DNA of 47,975 nucleotides from Solirubrobacterales bacterium (GTDB taxonomy: Bacteria > Actinomycetota > Thermoleophilia > Solirubrobacterales > Solirubrobacteraceae), in NCBI GenBank assembly GCA_019239445.1, contig JAFAZV010000082.1:1-47975 (forward strand), given 5' to 3'. The number at the start of each line of letters is the position of its first letter. The first letter of the stretch is position 1. Under the pieces are notes generated by a model. The model saw only the letters and a program-made list of their open reading frames with translations. It ran no database searches and was not told the origin of the DNA. Of the stretch, positions 7,240-16,374 are shown one piece after another. The position numbers and the translations under genes are program-made.

Positions 7240-8133
7240 GTGTTTTGGAACGTCTTGGTTGGTGTCGACGGCCGCCAGGGTGGTCGCGACGCCATCGCCC
7301 TCGCCCGGCAGCTCGCGGCGCCTCAGTCGACTCTCACGCTTGGCCACGTCTACGGCGCCGACTGGTTCATGGGTCGCGGCGCGGGGTTGGCGGTCGCCTA
7401 TGAACGCGAGGCAACCGAGCAACTGCTGCGCAGCGAGAGAACGCTCGCAGAGGTGGATGCCGAGCTTGACTGGGCGGCATTCGCGCCGCCCGCTCGCGGC
7501 CTGCACGAGCTAGCCGAGGAGCGAAAAGCCGATCTCCTCGTGGTCGGCTCGTCGCGTCACGCGCTGCTGGGACGAGTTCTCCTCGGCGACGACGCGCGCG
7601 CGGCGCTCGACGGTGCGCCGTGCGCGATCGCGATTGCGCCGCGGGGCTATCTCCAGAGCCAGCACGTGCTGACCAAAGTCGGCGTCGGCTATGACGGCTC
7701 GCCGGAGAGCAAGCACGCGCTCGCCGCCGCTCATGAGCTCGCGCAGCAGCACGCGGCGCAGATCTCCGCATTGCATGTCGTCTCGCTTCAGGACATTCGC
7801 GAGGAGCAGCCGATTCCGGCTGATTGGCCGGCGACCGCCGAAGAGCTCGTCGAGCGTGCGCGCGAAGACCTTGGACGTCTTGACGGCGTAGAGGCACGGG
7901 CGGTCTACGGCGGCCCCCGCGAGGAGCTCTCCCGGTTCAGCGATCGCGTCGATCTTCTGATCGTCGGTTCCCGCGGGTACGGGCCGGTGGGTCGGCTCAT
8001 GCACGGGAGCGTCTCTCGTTATCTCGTCGGCCACGTCGCGTGCCCGCTGCTCGTTCTGCCGCGGGGGGCGGGACGCGGGGTCGATGCTCATGCCGGACAC
8101 GCGGCCGGGACGCGCGTTGGCGCAGACGTCTGA
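7240..8133 (+). CDS. Universal stress protein with two tandem USP domains (second copy)
   Basis: A 297-residue protein. The GTG start at 7240 follows AGGAGG by seven bases and begins directly with the USP strand WNVLVGVDGRQGGRDAI; the 408-residue ORF extension is arginine-rich and rejected. Domain 1 ends in LLVVGSSRHALLGRVLLGDDARAAL, domain 2 starts VGVGYDGSPESKHAL and ends in VGSRGYGPVGRLMHGSVSRYLV with an intact ATP-binding loop (G-x2-G-x9-G-S). As in the first USP protein, the second domain is the better preserved nucleotide site. The downstream flavoprotein gene overlaps or abuts its end, suggesting cotranscription. Confidence 0.9.
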   Translation: MFWNVLVGVDGRQGGRDAIALARQLAAPQSTLTLGHVYGADWFMGRGAGLAVAYEREATEQLLRSERTLAEVDAELDWAAFAPPARGLHELAEERKADLLVVGSSRHALLGRVLLGDDARAALDGAPCAIAIAPRGYLQSQHVLTKVGVGYDGSPESKHALAAAHELAQQHAAQISALHVVSLQDIREEQPIPADWPATAEELVERAREDLGRLDGVEARAVYGGPREELSRFSDRVDLLIVGSRGYGPVGRLMHGSVSRYLVGHVACPLLVLPRGAGRGVDAHAGHAAGTRVGADV

Positions 8134-9547
8134 GGTGTCGGCAAGGGACGAGCGGCGGCGAGTCCTCATCGCCGGTGGCGGCGTGGCCGCCCTCGAGACG
8201 TTGCTCGCGCTCCGCGAGCTAGCGGGACGGCGGGTTCGGCTAATGCTGCTCTCTCCGGAGCGTGAGTTCCTCCTGCGAGCGGTAACGGTCGCGGAAGCGT
8301 TCGAACGCGCGGAAGCCCGCTCCTACGATCTAGAAGACATCGTCGGCGGCGACGAGCACGGCCAGCTGGTGCGTGATTCGCTCCGGGGAGTCGATCCGAG
8401 CGCCCGCATCGCGATCACATCGACGGGCGGGCGAATCGGCTATGACGTGCTGGTGGTGGCGATCGGTGCGATCACGCGCCGGCCGCTGGCCGGCACGCTG
8501 ACGTTTTGCGGGCGGGACGACGTTCCGGCGCTGCGTCGGCTGCTGGATGATCTCGCTGCGGGCATCGCTCGGTCAGTTGCGTTCGCGCTGCCATCCGAGC
8601 GGATGTGGCCGTTGCCGGCTTACGAGCTCGCGCTGATGACTGCGGCCTACGTGCGAGAGCAAGGCGCGACCGCCGAAGTGTGGCTGCTGACACCCGAAGA
8701 GGAGCCGCTCGAGCTCTTCGGTCCGTCCGCGTCACGCGCGATCGAGGCGATGCTGAAGGAGCACGGAGTGCGCCTGCGAACCTCCTCGGCGCCGGCGCGC
8801 GTCCGCGGTCGCGCCCTGGCGCTGGCGGGAGGCGGCGAACTCTATGTCGATCGCGTGGTCACGCTGCCTCAGCTGGAGGCGCCACGCCTACCGGGGCTGC
8901 CGCATGACGCCCATGGGTTCGTGCCGGTCGACGCGCACGGGCGGGTGCGCGGACTCGACGGCGTCTATGCCGCGGGCGACGTGACCGCCTTCCCGCTCAA
9001 GCAAGGTGGCCTCGCGGCCCAGCAGGCGGACTGCGTCGCCGAGGCGATTGCCGCCGACCTTGGCGCTCCAGTGACGCCGTCTCCCTTCAAGCCCGTGCTG
9101 CGTGGGCTGCTCATGACCGGTGGCGCGCCGCTGTACCTGCGGGCCGAGCCTCAACGCCTGCCGCGCCGAACCACCGTCGCGAACGAGGCGATCCCGCTTC
9201 ACCGGAGCGTCCGCGAGCCCTCGGCGGCCAGCGACCAGCCGCTGTGGTGGCCGCCGGCGAAGCTCGCCGGCCGCTACCTGGCGCCGTTCCTGGCCACCGC
9301 GCGCCCGCAGCCGCTGAGCTCACAGCTGCTCGCCGACCGCGTGGCGGTGCCGGGCCGCTCGGCCTCGGAGTCCGAGTTTGCTGACGCGCTCGAGCTCGCG
9401 TTGCTGCTCGCGGACTGTGACGCGCGGTGGGGGGATTACGCTGCGGCGCTGGACGCGCTGGACGCCGCCGAGGCGCTTCAAGGTGCGCTGCCACCTAGTT
9501 ACGAGGCCAAGCGGCGCGACTGGCTTGCTGCGGAACGAGCTCCGTAG
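8084..9547 (+). CDS. FAD-dependent pyridine-nucleotide oxidoreductase (NDH-2/SQR-like fold)
   Basis: A 487-residue flavoprotein. The N-terminal FAD site is RRVLIAGGGVAALETLLAL, the mid-strand VLVVAIGA is the second FAD contact, and GVYAAGDVTAFPLKQGG is the C-terminal FAD motif with its Asp. The arrangement resembles type II NADH dehydrogenases and sulfide:quinone reductases, but no redox-active Cys pair is evident, so the acceptor is unknown. The start could be ATG 8084, overlapping the USP gene by 50 bases, or GTG 8135, two bases after its stop; the FAD motif begins shortly after either. Residues about 435-487 form an additional helical tail with repeated LDALDAAEAL-type sequence. Confidence 0.8.
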   Translation: MLMPDTRPGRALAQTSEVSARDERRRVLIAGGGVAALETLLALRELAGRRVRLMLLSPEREFLLRAVTVAEAFERAEARSYDLEDIVGGDEHGQLVRDSLRGVDPSARIAITSTGGRIGYDVLVVAIGAITRRPLAGTLTFCGRDDVPALRRLLDDLAAGIARSVAFALPSERMWPLPAYELALMTAAYVREQGATAEVWLLTPEEEPLELFGPSASRAIEAMLKEHGVRLRTSSAPARVRGRALALAGGGELYVDRVVTLPQLEAPRLPGLPHDAHGFVPVDAHGRVRGLDGVYAAGDVTAFPLKQGGLAAQQADCVAEAIAADLGAPVTPSPFKPVLRGLLMTGGAPLYLRAEPQRLPRRTTVANEAIPLHRSVREPSAASDQPLWWPPAKLAGRYLAPFLATARPQPLSSQLLADRVAVPGRSASESEFADALELALLLADCDARWGDYAAALDALDAAEALQGALPPSYEAKRRDWLAAERAP

Positions 9548-9551
9548 GTGA

Positions 9552-10694
9552 TCAGGGCGACGCTTCGCGAACCTGGCGGCTGAGGAGCGAGGCGCCGGCC
9601 GCGCTTGCGCCCAGGCTGATCAGCGCGGCCGCGATGATCGCGCCGGCCTGGGCGGAGGAGAGGAGGCCCTCGCTCAGGCCGAGCGTCACGACCGCCGACG
9701 GTACCCCCAGCTGAGCGCTGGCCAGAAGACCCGCTCCTGGAGACTGCCTCGCCGCGATCGCGACAAGGAGATGAACGACGAGAGTCAGCGACGCAAGTGC
9801 GAGGGCGAGGGCAACCATGCTCGGGTGGGTGAAAACGCCGCGGAGGTCGAGCCGGGCGCCGAGGACGACGAAGAACAGCGGGACGAAGAAGCCGCCGGCC
9901 ATCCCCAGCACCTCAGTCGAGAGCCGCTTCGGGCCGCCGATCGCGGCGACCATCAGGCCGGCGCCGAAGCCTGCGATCAGCACGCTGGCGCCCGTGCGGC
10001 GCGCGATCCACGCAAGTCCGAAGAGCACGATCAGGGCCAGGCGTAGATCGATCGCCCAGCCCCGCTGCTTGCCCGTCCGCCGCAGTCGCCGGACAGCGTC
10101 GGCGTCTCGGGTTCGGCGAGCGGCCACGTAGACGGCCAGGAGGGCGACGGCGACGAGCGCGCTGCCCGCCAGCGCCTCGCCGGCCTTGACGGGACGCAAC
10201 ACGAACGGGATAGCAACCGTTGCCGCTATGTCCGCCACGGTCACCTGGGCGACCACGCTGAGGACCTCTTGGCCGCGGAGGCGGCGCTCCTGGACGATCG
10301 GGAGGACGACGGCGGCGGATCCGGAGGCGATCAGCAGCGCGTAGATCGCCGGATGTCCGACGCCGTGGATCTGCGCGACGAGGAACCCGGCGCCAATCGC
10401 AAGCCCGGCGACTGCGAGCGCGCAAGACGCACCATGCGGCAACGCCGTGCGCACGCTCGCGTCGCGCAGGGGGACGTTCATGCCGGCGCTCAGCATCAGC
10501 ATTGCGAACCCGACGTCGCTGAAGAACGACAGCGTCGGGTTCGCGGTGTGGATCAGATTGAAACCGGTGCGGCCGATGACGATGCCGGCGAGGATCTCGC
10601 CCACCACCGCCGGCACGGCGCCACTCCCAAACGACGACAGCAGCGGCCCAGCGAGGCCACAGATGCCGATCAGCGCGAGCGTGCCGAAACTCAT
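9552..10694 (-). CDS. Cation:proton antiporter (CPA2/KefB-like membrane domain)
   Basis: A 380-residue integral membrane protein with about eleven to twelve hydrophobic segments. The N-terminus has PAVVGEILAGIVIGRTG, the conserved CPA2 segment, and further along GFGAGLMVAAIGG and FFVPLFFVVLGARLDLRGV match the family core. No TrkA-N (nucleotide-binding) domain follows, so this is the membrane unit only. Family members exchange Na+ or K+ for protons. It is convergent with the flavoprotein gene (four bases apart) and 64 bases downstream of the aldehyde dehydrogenase on the same strand. Confidence 0.85.
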   Translation of the reverse strand: MSFGTLALIGICGLAGPLLSSFGSGAVPAVVGEILAGIVIGRTGFNLIHTANPTLSFFSDVGFAMLMLSAGMNVPLRDASVRTALPHGASCALAVAGLAIGAGFLVAQIHGVGHPAIYALLIASGSAAVVLPIVQERRLRGQEVLSVVAQVTVADIAATVAIPFVLRPVKAGEALAGSALVAVALLAVYVAARRTRDADAVRRLRRTGKQRGWAIDLRLALIVLFGLAWIARRTGASVLIAGFGAGLMVAAIGGPKRLSTEVLGMAGGFFVPLFFVVLGARLDLRGVFTHPSMVALALALASLTLVVHLLVAIAARQSPGAGLLASAQLGVPSAVVTLGLSEGLLSSAQAGAIIAAALISLGASAAGASLLSRQVREASP

Positions 10695-10758
10695 GGCACG
10701 TCCCGAACGCGTCGAGTCCTAGCGCATCGTCAGCGTGGCCACATGACTTCGCGCCGAG

Positions 10759-12129
10759 TCAGCCGCCTACTCGGATCATCTTCTTGTTCACGAACTCGTC
10801 CGCGCCGAAGCGCCCCAGCTCCCGCCCGAAGCCTGAGCGCTTGACGCCACCGAATGGCAGCTCGGCGCCCTCGGCTCCGACGGCATTGATGAACACCATG
10901 CCGGCCTCGATGCGATCAGCGACGCGGAGCGCCTGCTCGCGATCGTTCGTCATCACGTAGGAGCCCAGGCCGAAAGGCGTGTCGTTGGCGAGCTCGATCG
11001 CCTCGTCCTCCGAACCGACCCGATACACCGAGGCAACCGGGCCGAAGAACTCCTCGCGGTACGCGTCGTTGTCGGGGCTGATCCCGGTCAACACCGTGGT
11101 GGCGAAGAAATTGCCCTCACGTTCGCCGCCGGCGATCAGCTCGGCGCCCTGATCGATGGCGCGCCGCACCTGATCGGCGAGGCGCTCGGTGGCCGTCGAG
11201 GACGAGAGGGGGCCGATCGTCGTGTCGGGCGAGCTTGGGTCGCTCGGCTTCACTGCAGTCAGCGCGGCGGTGAACTTCTCCAGGAACGGCTGGTAGAGCT
11301 CATCGAGGACGATGAAGCGCTTTGCGGCGTTGCAAGCTTGGCCGGTGTTCTCGAGCCGGGCGCCGACGGCGGCCTCGACGGCAGCATCGAGGTCGTCCGT
11401 GCCGAGCAGGATGAACGGATCCGAGCCACCTAGCTCGAGCACTACTTTCTTCAGGTTTCGACCGGCGACCTCAGCTACCGCCGCGCCGGCGCGCTCTGAG
11501 CCGGTGAGCGACACGGCACGGACGCGCGGATCGGCGATCACGGTCTCGATCTGCTCGTTGGTGGCATAGATGTTGATGTAGGCGTCGGGGGGGAATCCGG
11601 CTTCGTGGAAGATCTGCTCCATCGCTTCGGCCGATTCGGGGCACTGCGGCGCGTGCTTGAGCAGGATCGTGTTGCCGATCACCAGGTTGGGGCCGGCGAA
11701 GCGAGCGACCTGGTAATAGGGGTAGTTCCACGGCATGATCCCGAGCAGGACGCCGAGGGAGCTACGGCGGATGAAGGCTGAGCCTTCGCCGTCGAGGAGC
11801 TCGATCGGCTCATCGGCGAGGAGCTCTTCGCCCCGCTCCGCGTAGAAGTCGTAGATCGCCACGCAGAAGTCGACTTCGCCGAGGGCCTGTTCGATCGGCT
11901 TGCCCATCTCCCGCACGATGATCTCGGCCAGGCGCTGGCGCTGCTCGTTGTACAGCTCGCCGACGCGGTGGATCAGCTGGGCTCGCTCTTTGACCGTCGT
12001 CGTCGCATTCAGCTCGCGATGGGCGGCATCGGCGCGGGCGATGGCGTCTTTCAGCTCGTCGTCGCCGATCGTGGGGTAGGTCTTGACTGTCTCGCCGGTG
12101 GCTGGGTTGATGACTGCGTAGTCGCTCAC
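10759..12129 (-). CDS. NAD(P)-dependent aldehyde dehydrogenase, succinate-semialdehyde type
   Basis: A 456-residue enzyme when started at GTG 12129 (VSDYAVINPATGE), the usual family length; the ORF track extension to 12186 adds a non-conserved leader. The oxyanion Asn is in MPWNYPYYQ, the general-base Glu in VVLELGGSDPF, and the nucleophile in NTGQACNAAKRF. ALDHs of this subgroup oxidise succinate semialdehyde or similar small aldehydes. It lies back to back with a DivIVA-like gene and close to the alcohol dehydrogenase set at 13.5-16.4 kb, so it could take aldehyde from that set, though the substrate is not proven. Confidence 0.9.
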   Translation of the reverse strand: MSDYAVINPATGETVKTYPTIGDDELKDAIARADAAHRELNATTTVKERAQLIHRVGELYNEQRQRLAEIIVREMGKPIEQALGEVDFCVAIYDFYAERGEELLADEPIELLDGEGSAFIRRSSLGVLLGIMPWNYPYYQVARFAGPNLVIGNTILLKHAPQCPESAEAMEQIFHEAGFPPDAYINIYATNEQIETVIADPRVRAVSLTGSERAGAAVAEVAGRNLKKVVLELGGSDPFILLGTDDLDAAVEAAVGARLENTGQACNAAKRFIVLDELYQPFLEKFTAALTAVKPSDPSSPDTTIGPLSSSTATERLADQVRRAIDQGAELIAGGEREGNFFATTVLTGISPDNDAYREEFFGPVASVYRVGSEDEAIELANDTPFGLGSYVMTNDREQALRVADRIEAGMVFINAVGAEGAELPFGGVKRSGFGRELGRFGADEFVNKKMIRVGG

Positions 12130-12227
12130 CTGAAATCTCGCTCCCTTGTCGAGGCTTACAGACGTTTGCTGGGGAAGATTGCACATCGGTAAAGGACTCG
12201 CCGCGGACCCGGCGAACGCTCACGCGT

Positions 12228-12914
12228 ATGTCCCGGGACGGCGAAGGCGAGACTCGTTCGGTCTACGTGGTCCAGCGTCACTTCCGCCGTGTGCGGCGCG
12301 GCTATGACCCCGACGAGGTCGACCGCCACCTGCAGCTCGTGAGCGAGTGGTTCCGCGAGAGCCGCGCCGGCGAGCGGGCGCGCAAGCTCGAGGCGCAGCT
12401 TCAGGCGCGCGAACGCGCGGTGGCCGAAAAGGAGGACCGAGCCGAGCAGCTTCTGCAGACCAGTCGCTTGGAGGCCGACGCGATCTTGGAAGGGGCGCGG
12501 CTGCGCGCTCGGGCCGACACCGCTGCCGCTGAGCGAGCGGCCCAAGACGCCGACTCGGCGCTCGAGGCGCAGAAGGCCGAGATCGCGCGTGAAGGGCGGG
12601 CGGCGGCCGCCCAGGTGCTCGCCGAAGCCGAGCGCAAGGCGCAGCAGATCGTCGCCGCGGCCGAAGCTCACGCGGAGCGCGTGACCGGGGAGAGCGAGGA
12701 GCGCCGCGAGCAGGAGCTCGCGAGCGCCAGGACCGCGGCCGAGCATCTGCTGGCGGCGATGCGCGCGGAGGCGGCCGAGGAGGTACGCGCTCTGCGGACG
12801 CAGGCCGAGCTGGAGGTGAGGTCCTACGTGGAGCGCCGGCACCGCGAGGTGGACCGCTTGGTCGATGCGGCGCGCCGTGAGCGTCAGCGTGTCAGCGGTG
12901 ACTCCGACGAATGA
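12228..12914 (+). CDS. DivIVA-like coiled-coil protein
   Basis: A 228-residue protein. Residues about 13-40 carry the DivIVA N-terminal signature (HFRRVRRGYDPDEVDRHL), and the rest is a long uninterrupted helix rich in Ala, Glu and Arg with heptad spacing, with no hydrophobic segment. DivIVA/Wag31 proteins recognise curved membrane and organise cell poles or septa; this is an accessory paralogue rather than clearly the essential one, because the usual neighbours (ftsZ, sepF, yggT) are absent. A second DivIVA-like gene lies at 39097. The ribosome site is weak. Confidence 0.75.
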   Translation: MSRDGEGETRSVYVVQRHFRRVRRGYDPDEVDRHLQLVSEWFRESRAGERARKLEAQLQARERAVAEKEDRAEQLLQTSRLEADAILEGARLRARADTAAAERAAQDADSALEAQKAEIAREGRAAAAQVLAEAERKAQQIVAAAEAHAERVTGESEERREQELASARTAAEHLLAAMRAEAAEEVRALRTQAELEVRSYVERRHREVDRLVDAARRERQRVSGDSDE

Positions 12915-13033
12915 GTCACCTGGGCGTACGCTCACTCGGCAGACTGGCGCAGTACGAACTCTGACGTTGATCGCGAAGCACACCTCGGGCAAGATCTCGA
13001 CCTTCACGCGGGTGGGCGCTAGGCTGCCGACAG

Positions 13034-13447
13034 ATGCGCTTCGTCCACACGTGCGTCCGGGTCCGGGATCCCGAGGCATCGACCCGCTTCTACGGTCTGC
13101 TCGGCTTCGAACCCCGCGGGCGGCTCAACTTCGAGACGGCGTACAACCTGTACATGGGCCTGCCGGGCGACGGCGACACCTTGGAGCTGACGGTCAACCA
13201 TGACCGTAAGAAGCCGTATGAGCTAGGCGAGGGCTACAACCACATGGCACTCGTCGAGGACGACCTCGACGCACTGCTGGGGACGCTCGAGCGGGAGGGA
13301 GTCAAGCCTGAGAAGCCGCCTTACTCGCCCGGCGGGCGCGAGGACGTGGGACGGATCTGTTTTGTGGCGGATCCCGACGGTTACCGGATCGAGCTCATCG
13401 ACCGCGCCTTCCCGACGCCGCAGGATCCAGCTCCGACCGCAGGATGA
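13034..13447 (+). CDS. Glyoxalase/VOC-superfamily metalloprotein (GloA-like)
   Basis: A 137-residue protein of the length and pattern of lactoylglutathione lyase. Candidate metal ligands are His in MRFVHTCVRV, Glu in DTLELTVNHD, His in GYNHMALVED and Glu in GYRIELIDRA, the four positions used by GloA. Actinobacteria generally lack glutathione, so the true co-substrate may differ (for example mycothiol) or the enzyme may act on another electrophile. It precedes the amidohydrolase gene by about 90 bases on the same strand. Confidence 0.85.
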   Translation: MRFVHTCVRVRDPEASTRFYGLLGFEPRGRLNFETAYNLYMGLPGDGDTLELTVNHDRKKPYELGEGYNHMALVEDDLDALLGTLEREGVKPEKPPYSPGGREDVGRICFVADPDGYRIELIDRAFPTPQDPAPTAG

Positions 13448-13536
13448 CGGAGTGTACGCGCCTTTTCCGCGTGACCCGGATGCGCGGGCGCGCGCTGCTG
13501 TTTGTTGCTGTCACACCTCGAGAGGGGAGCATCTAG

Positions 13537-14589
13537 ATGTATGAGAAGGATGGAGAGAGCTACTTCGTCGTAGATAGTCACCTGCACTTCTGGGACGCGA
13601 GCCCGGAGAACTGGGTTCAGGGGCAGGAGCAATACGCCAAGGGTTGGATCGAGTGCTTCCACGCTTACCAGGGACTCGGTCCGGCGGAAACCCACTGGCC
13701 GATCGAGAAGTTCCAGCGCTACAGCGAGGAGGACTTCGTTCGCGACGTGTTCGAGGAGGGACACGTCGACTTCGGCATCTTCCAGTCCACCTACCTGAAG
13801 GCGTGGTACCGCGAGGGGTTCAACACGGCGGAGAAGAACGCGACGCTGGTGGAGAAGCACCCGGACAAGCTGATGCTCAATGGCCGCTTCGATCCGCGCG
13901 AGGGCGAGGCTGGATTGCGCCAGCTCGAGGAGGACGCCAAGCGCTACAACCTCAAGGGCGTCAAGGTCTACACGGCGGAGTGGTACAACGGCTCGCGGGG
14001 CTGGACGCTCAAGGATCCCGAGGCGCATCGCTTCCTCGAGAAGTGCCAAGAGCTTGGGATCAAGAATGTCCACGCCCACAAGGGTCCAACGATCTGGCCG
14101 CTCGACAAGGACGCCTTCGATGTCAAGGACATCGACGTGGCTGCCACGAGCTTCCCTGAGCTCAACTTCATCATTGAGCACGTCGGCCTGCCGCGGATCG
14201 AGGACTTCTGCTTCATGGCCACCCAGGAGCCGAACGTCTACGCGGGTCTGGCCGTCGTGATCGGCGCTCTGATGCACGCGCGGCCGCGCTTCTTCAACAA
14301 GGTCATGGGCGAGCTGCTGTTCTGGGTCGGCGAGGACAAGATGCTGTTCTCGAGCGACTACGCGATCTGGGAGCCGAAGTGGCAGGTCGAGGGCTTCGTC
14401 GACTGGAACTTCCCCCAGGAGTCGGACTACTCCGACTATCCCGAGGTCACCACGGCGACGAAGAAGAAGATCATGGGTCTCAACGCCGCCAAGCTCTACG
14501 ACATCGAGGTGCCGCAGGAGCTGCGCCTGCCGGACGAGGCCGGGGAACCGGCGGCGCGGGACGCCGCGGTGGCTGTCGAGTCGGCATGA
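13537..14589 (+). CDS. Amidohydrolase-superfamily protein, propane-monooxygenase-cluster type
   Basis: A 350-residue TIM-barrel amidohydrolase of the amidohydrolase-2 type. VVDSHLHFWDA gives the HxH metal motif after strand 1, VHAHKG and FIIEHVGLP supply later His positions, and MLFSSDYAIW the conserved Asp. Sequence and neighbours resemble the amidohydrolase found in actinobacterial propane/acetone monooxygenase operons, followed by a DUF59 protein and an alcohol dehydrogenase exactly as here. Its function in those operons is unproven. The start has a GAGGGGAG site; the stop overlaps the next start (ATGA), indicating translational coupling. Confidence 0.82.
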   Translation: MYEKDGESYFVVDSHLHFWDASPENWVQGQEQYAKGWIECFHAYQGLGPAETHWPIEKFQRYSEEDFVRDVFEEGHVDFGIFQSTYLKAWYREGFNTAEKNATLVEKHPDKLMLNGRFDPREGEAGLRQLEEDAKRYNLKGVKVYTAEWYNGSRGWTLKDPEAHRFLEKCQELGIKNVHAHKGPTIWPLDKDAFDVKDIDVAATSFPELNFIIEHVGLPRIEDFCFMATQEPNVYAGLAVVIGALMHARPRFFNKVMGELLFWVGEDKMLFSSDYAIWEPKWQVEGFVDWNFPQESDYSDYPEVTTATKKKIMGLNAAKLYDIEVPQELRLPDEAGEPAARDAAVAVESA

Positions 14590-15341
14590 GCGCCGGCCTG
14601 GCTCGTGTGGCCGGCGCCGACCTTGGCGGGAAGGGCCAGCTCAGCGCGACCCATGTCCTCGACGCGCTCGCCGAGGTTCATGACCCAGAGCTGGATGAGC
14701 CGATAACCGCCCTCGGTTTCGTCGCCTCGTGCGAGGTGACGGCCGAGGGTGCGGTCGCCGTGTCGCTGCGACTGCCTACGCCGCAATGCGCGCCCAACTT
14801 TGCCTTCCTGATGGCAGCCGACGCGCGCGCCGCCGTGAGTCGGCTGCCCGAGGTTCGCGCAGTGTCGATCCGGCTCGAGGACCACTACACCGGCACGGAG
14901 ATCAACGCCGCGCTGCAGCGTGGCGCCGGTTTCTCAGGCGCTTTTCCGGGCGAGACCGACGACGACGGGCTCGACTCGCTACGCGAGCTGTTCCTGCGTA
15001 AGGCGCTGGTGGCGCGTCAGTCGCGGCTGTGCGAGTCGCTGCTCGCGGCCGGCGCGAGCGCCGACGAGGTGACCGGCCGGCGCGTGGCGGATCTCCCCGA
15101 CGTGCCCGACGTCCGGCGCTGCCTCGAGCTGCGGCGGACGCTCGGGCTTCCGGCCGACGGGGACGCGCCGGCGTTCATGCTTCCGGACGGATCGGTTCTG
15201 GGGCCTGAGGATCTGAAGCGATGGCTGCGCACGGCGCGGCTCGTGCGGATGAGCCTCGAGGTTAACGGCGGCATCTGCCGGTCACTGCTGAAAGTCCGCC
15301 ACGGAGTGGTGATCGAGGATCCTGAGGAGGTTGTGAGATGA
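14586..15341 (+). CDS. DUF59/MIP18-type iron-sulfur assembly-like protein
   Basis: A 251-residue protein. Residues about 20-110 form a DUF59 domain: VLDALAEVHDPELDEPITALGFV is split here as LAEVHDPELDEP and ITALGFV, followed by LRLPTPQCAPNFAFLMAAD with a single conserved-type Cys. The C-terminal half is helical without a known motif. DUF59 proteins help assemble or mature iron centres, and the operon homologues are thought to serve diiron monooxygenases. It overlaps both neighbours by four bases (ATGA at each junction), so the three genes form one translational unit. Confidence 0.8.
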   Translation: MSAGLARVAGADLGGKGQLSATHVLDALAEVHDPELDEPITALGFVASCEVTAEGAVAVSLRLPTPQCAPNFAFLMAADARAAVSRLPEVRAVSIRLEDHYTGTEINAALQRGAGFSGAFPGETDDDGLDSLRELFLRKALVARQSRLCESLLAAGASADEVTGRRVADLPDVPDVRRCLELRRTLGLPADGDAPAFMLPDGSVLGPEDLKRWLRTARLVRMSLEVNGGICRSLLKVRHGVVIEDPEEVVR

Positions 15342-16369
15342 GGGCCGCCAGGCTGCACAGCTACCACGAGGCGCTGAAGCTCGATGAGATCGACGAGCCG
15401 AAGCCGCTCGAGCCCTTGGACGTCGTGGTGCGGATCGGAGCCGCGGGACTCTGCCGGACCGACCTGCACATCCAGGAGGGGCAGTGGGCCGAGAAGTCGG
15501 GCGTGGAGCTGCCGTACACCCCTGGGCACGAGAACGCGGGATGGGTGCACGAGGTTGGCTCAGCGGTAACCAACGTGGAGCCCGGCGACACGGTGATCGT
15601 GCATCCGTACATCTCGTGCGGTCTCTGCGGGCCGTGCCGGCGCGGCGACGACATGCACTGCCTGACCGGCTCGTTTCCGGGAATCGATCGTGACGGCGGG
15701 TTCGCCGACTTCCTGCTCACGTCGGCGCGGTCGGTGGTCAAGCTCGATCCTGTCCTTCAGCCTCAGGACATCGCCGCGCTGGCGGACGCGGGGCTGACCG
15801 CGATCCATGCCGTCAAGAAGGCGATCCCGGTCCTCAGCGCCGGCACTCACGCCGTGGTGATCGGTGCCGGGGGGCTCGGTCACATCGGCATTCAGTGCCT
15901 CAAGGCAATGACTCCCACCAACGTGATCGTCATCGACCCGTCCGAGCCTGCGCTCGCCCTGGCCAAGGAGCTGGGCGCCGATGACGTCGTTCAGGTCGAC
16001 GGGCGGCACGTGGACACGGTCAAGGAGATGACCGATGGTCTCGGCGCCGAGGCGATCATCGACTTCGTCGGTGAGAAAGGAGCGATCGAGGACGGGATCG
16101 CGATGGTTCGCGACGGCGGCTTCTACTACGTCATCGGCTACGGCGAGAACATCAACATTCCGACGATCGACGTGATCTCGCGCGAGATCTCGTTCATCGG
16201 AAACCTCGTCGGCACCTACACGGACCTCGAGGAGCTGATGACGCTGACGGCCCAGGGGAAGGTAAGCTTGCACACGAGCACGTACCCGCTCGACGCGATC
16301 AACGACGCCATGGCGGACCTCGACGGCGGCCGGCTCCAGGGGCGCGGGATCTTGATCCCCGCGACCTAG
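15338..16369 (+). CDS. Zinc-dependent NAD alcohol dehydrogenase
   Basis: A 343-residue medium-chain dehydrogenase. The catalytic zinc site includes Cys in AAGLCRTDLHI and His-Glu in PGHENAGWVHEVG. The structural zinc site is intact as CGLCGPCRRGDDMHC. The NAD fold has GAGGLGHIGIQCLKA, with an acidic residue at the end of strand 2 (VIDPSEP) favouring NAD over NADP. In related operons this enzyme oxidises secondary alcohols such as 2-propanol. It is the last gene of the coupled trio and is followed by a strong hairpin. Confidence 0.92.
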   Translation: MRAARLHSYHEALKLDEIDEPKPLEPLDVVVRIGAAGLCRTDLHIQEGQWAEKSGVELPYTPGHENAGWVHEVGSAVTNVEPGDTVIVHPYISCGLCGPCRRGDDMHCLTGSFPGIDRDGGFADFLLTSARSVVKLDPVLQPQDIAALADAGLTAIHAVKKAIPVLSAGTHAVVIGAGGLGHIGIQCLKAMTPTNVIVIDPSEPALALAKELGADDVVQVDGRHVDTVKEMTDGLGAEAIIDFVGEKGAIEDGIAMVRDGGFYYVIGYGENINIPTIDVISREISFIGNLVGTYTDLEELMTLTAQGKVSLHTSTYPLDAINDAMADLDGGRLQGRGILIPAT

Positions 16370-16374
16370 CGCGA

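Noticed and set aside
3142-8133. DosR-type palindrome upstream of the stress genes
   Set aside because: No close match to the GGGACT-GTCCC-type palindrome was seen by eye; only loose resemblance (GGACCAAAAGTGACC at 2881), so no DosR site is annotated.
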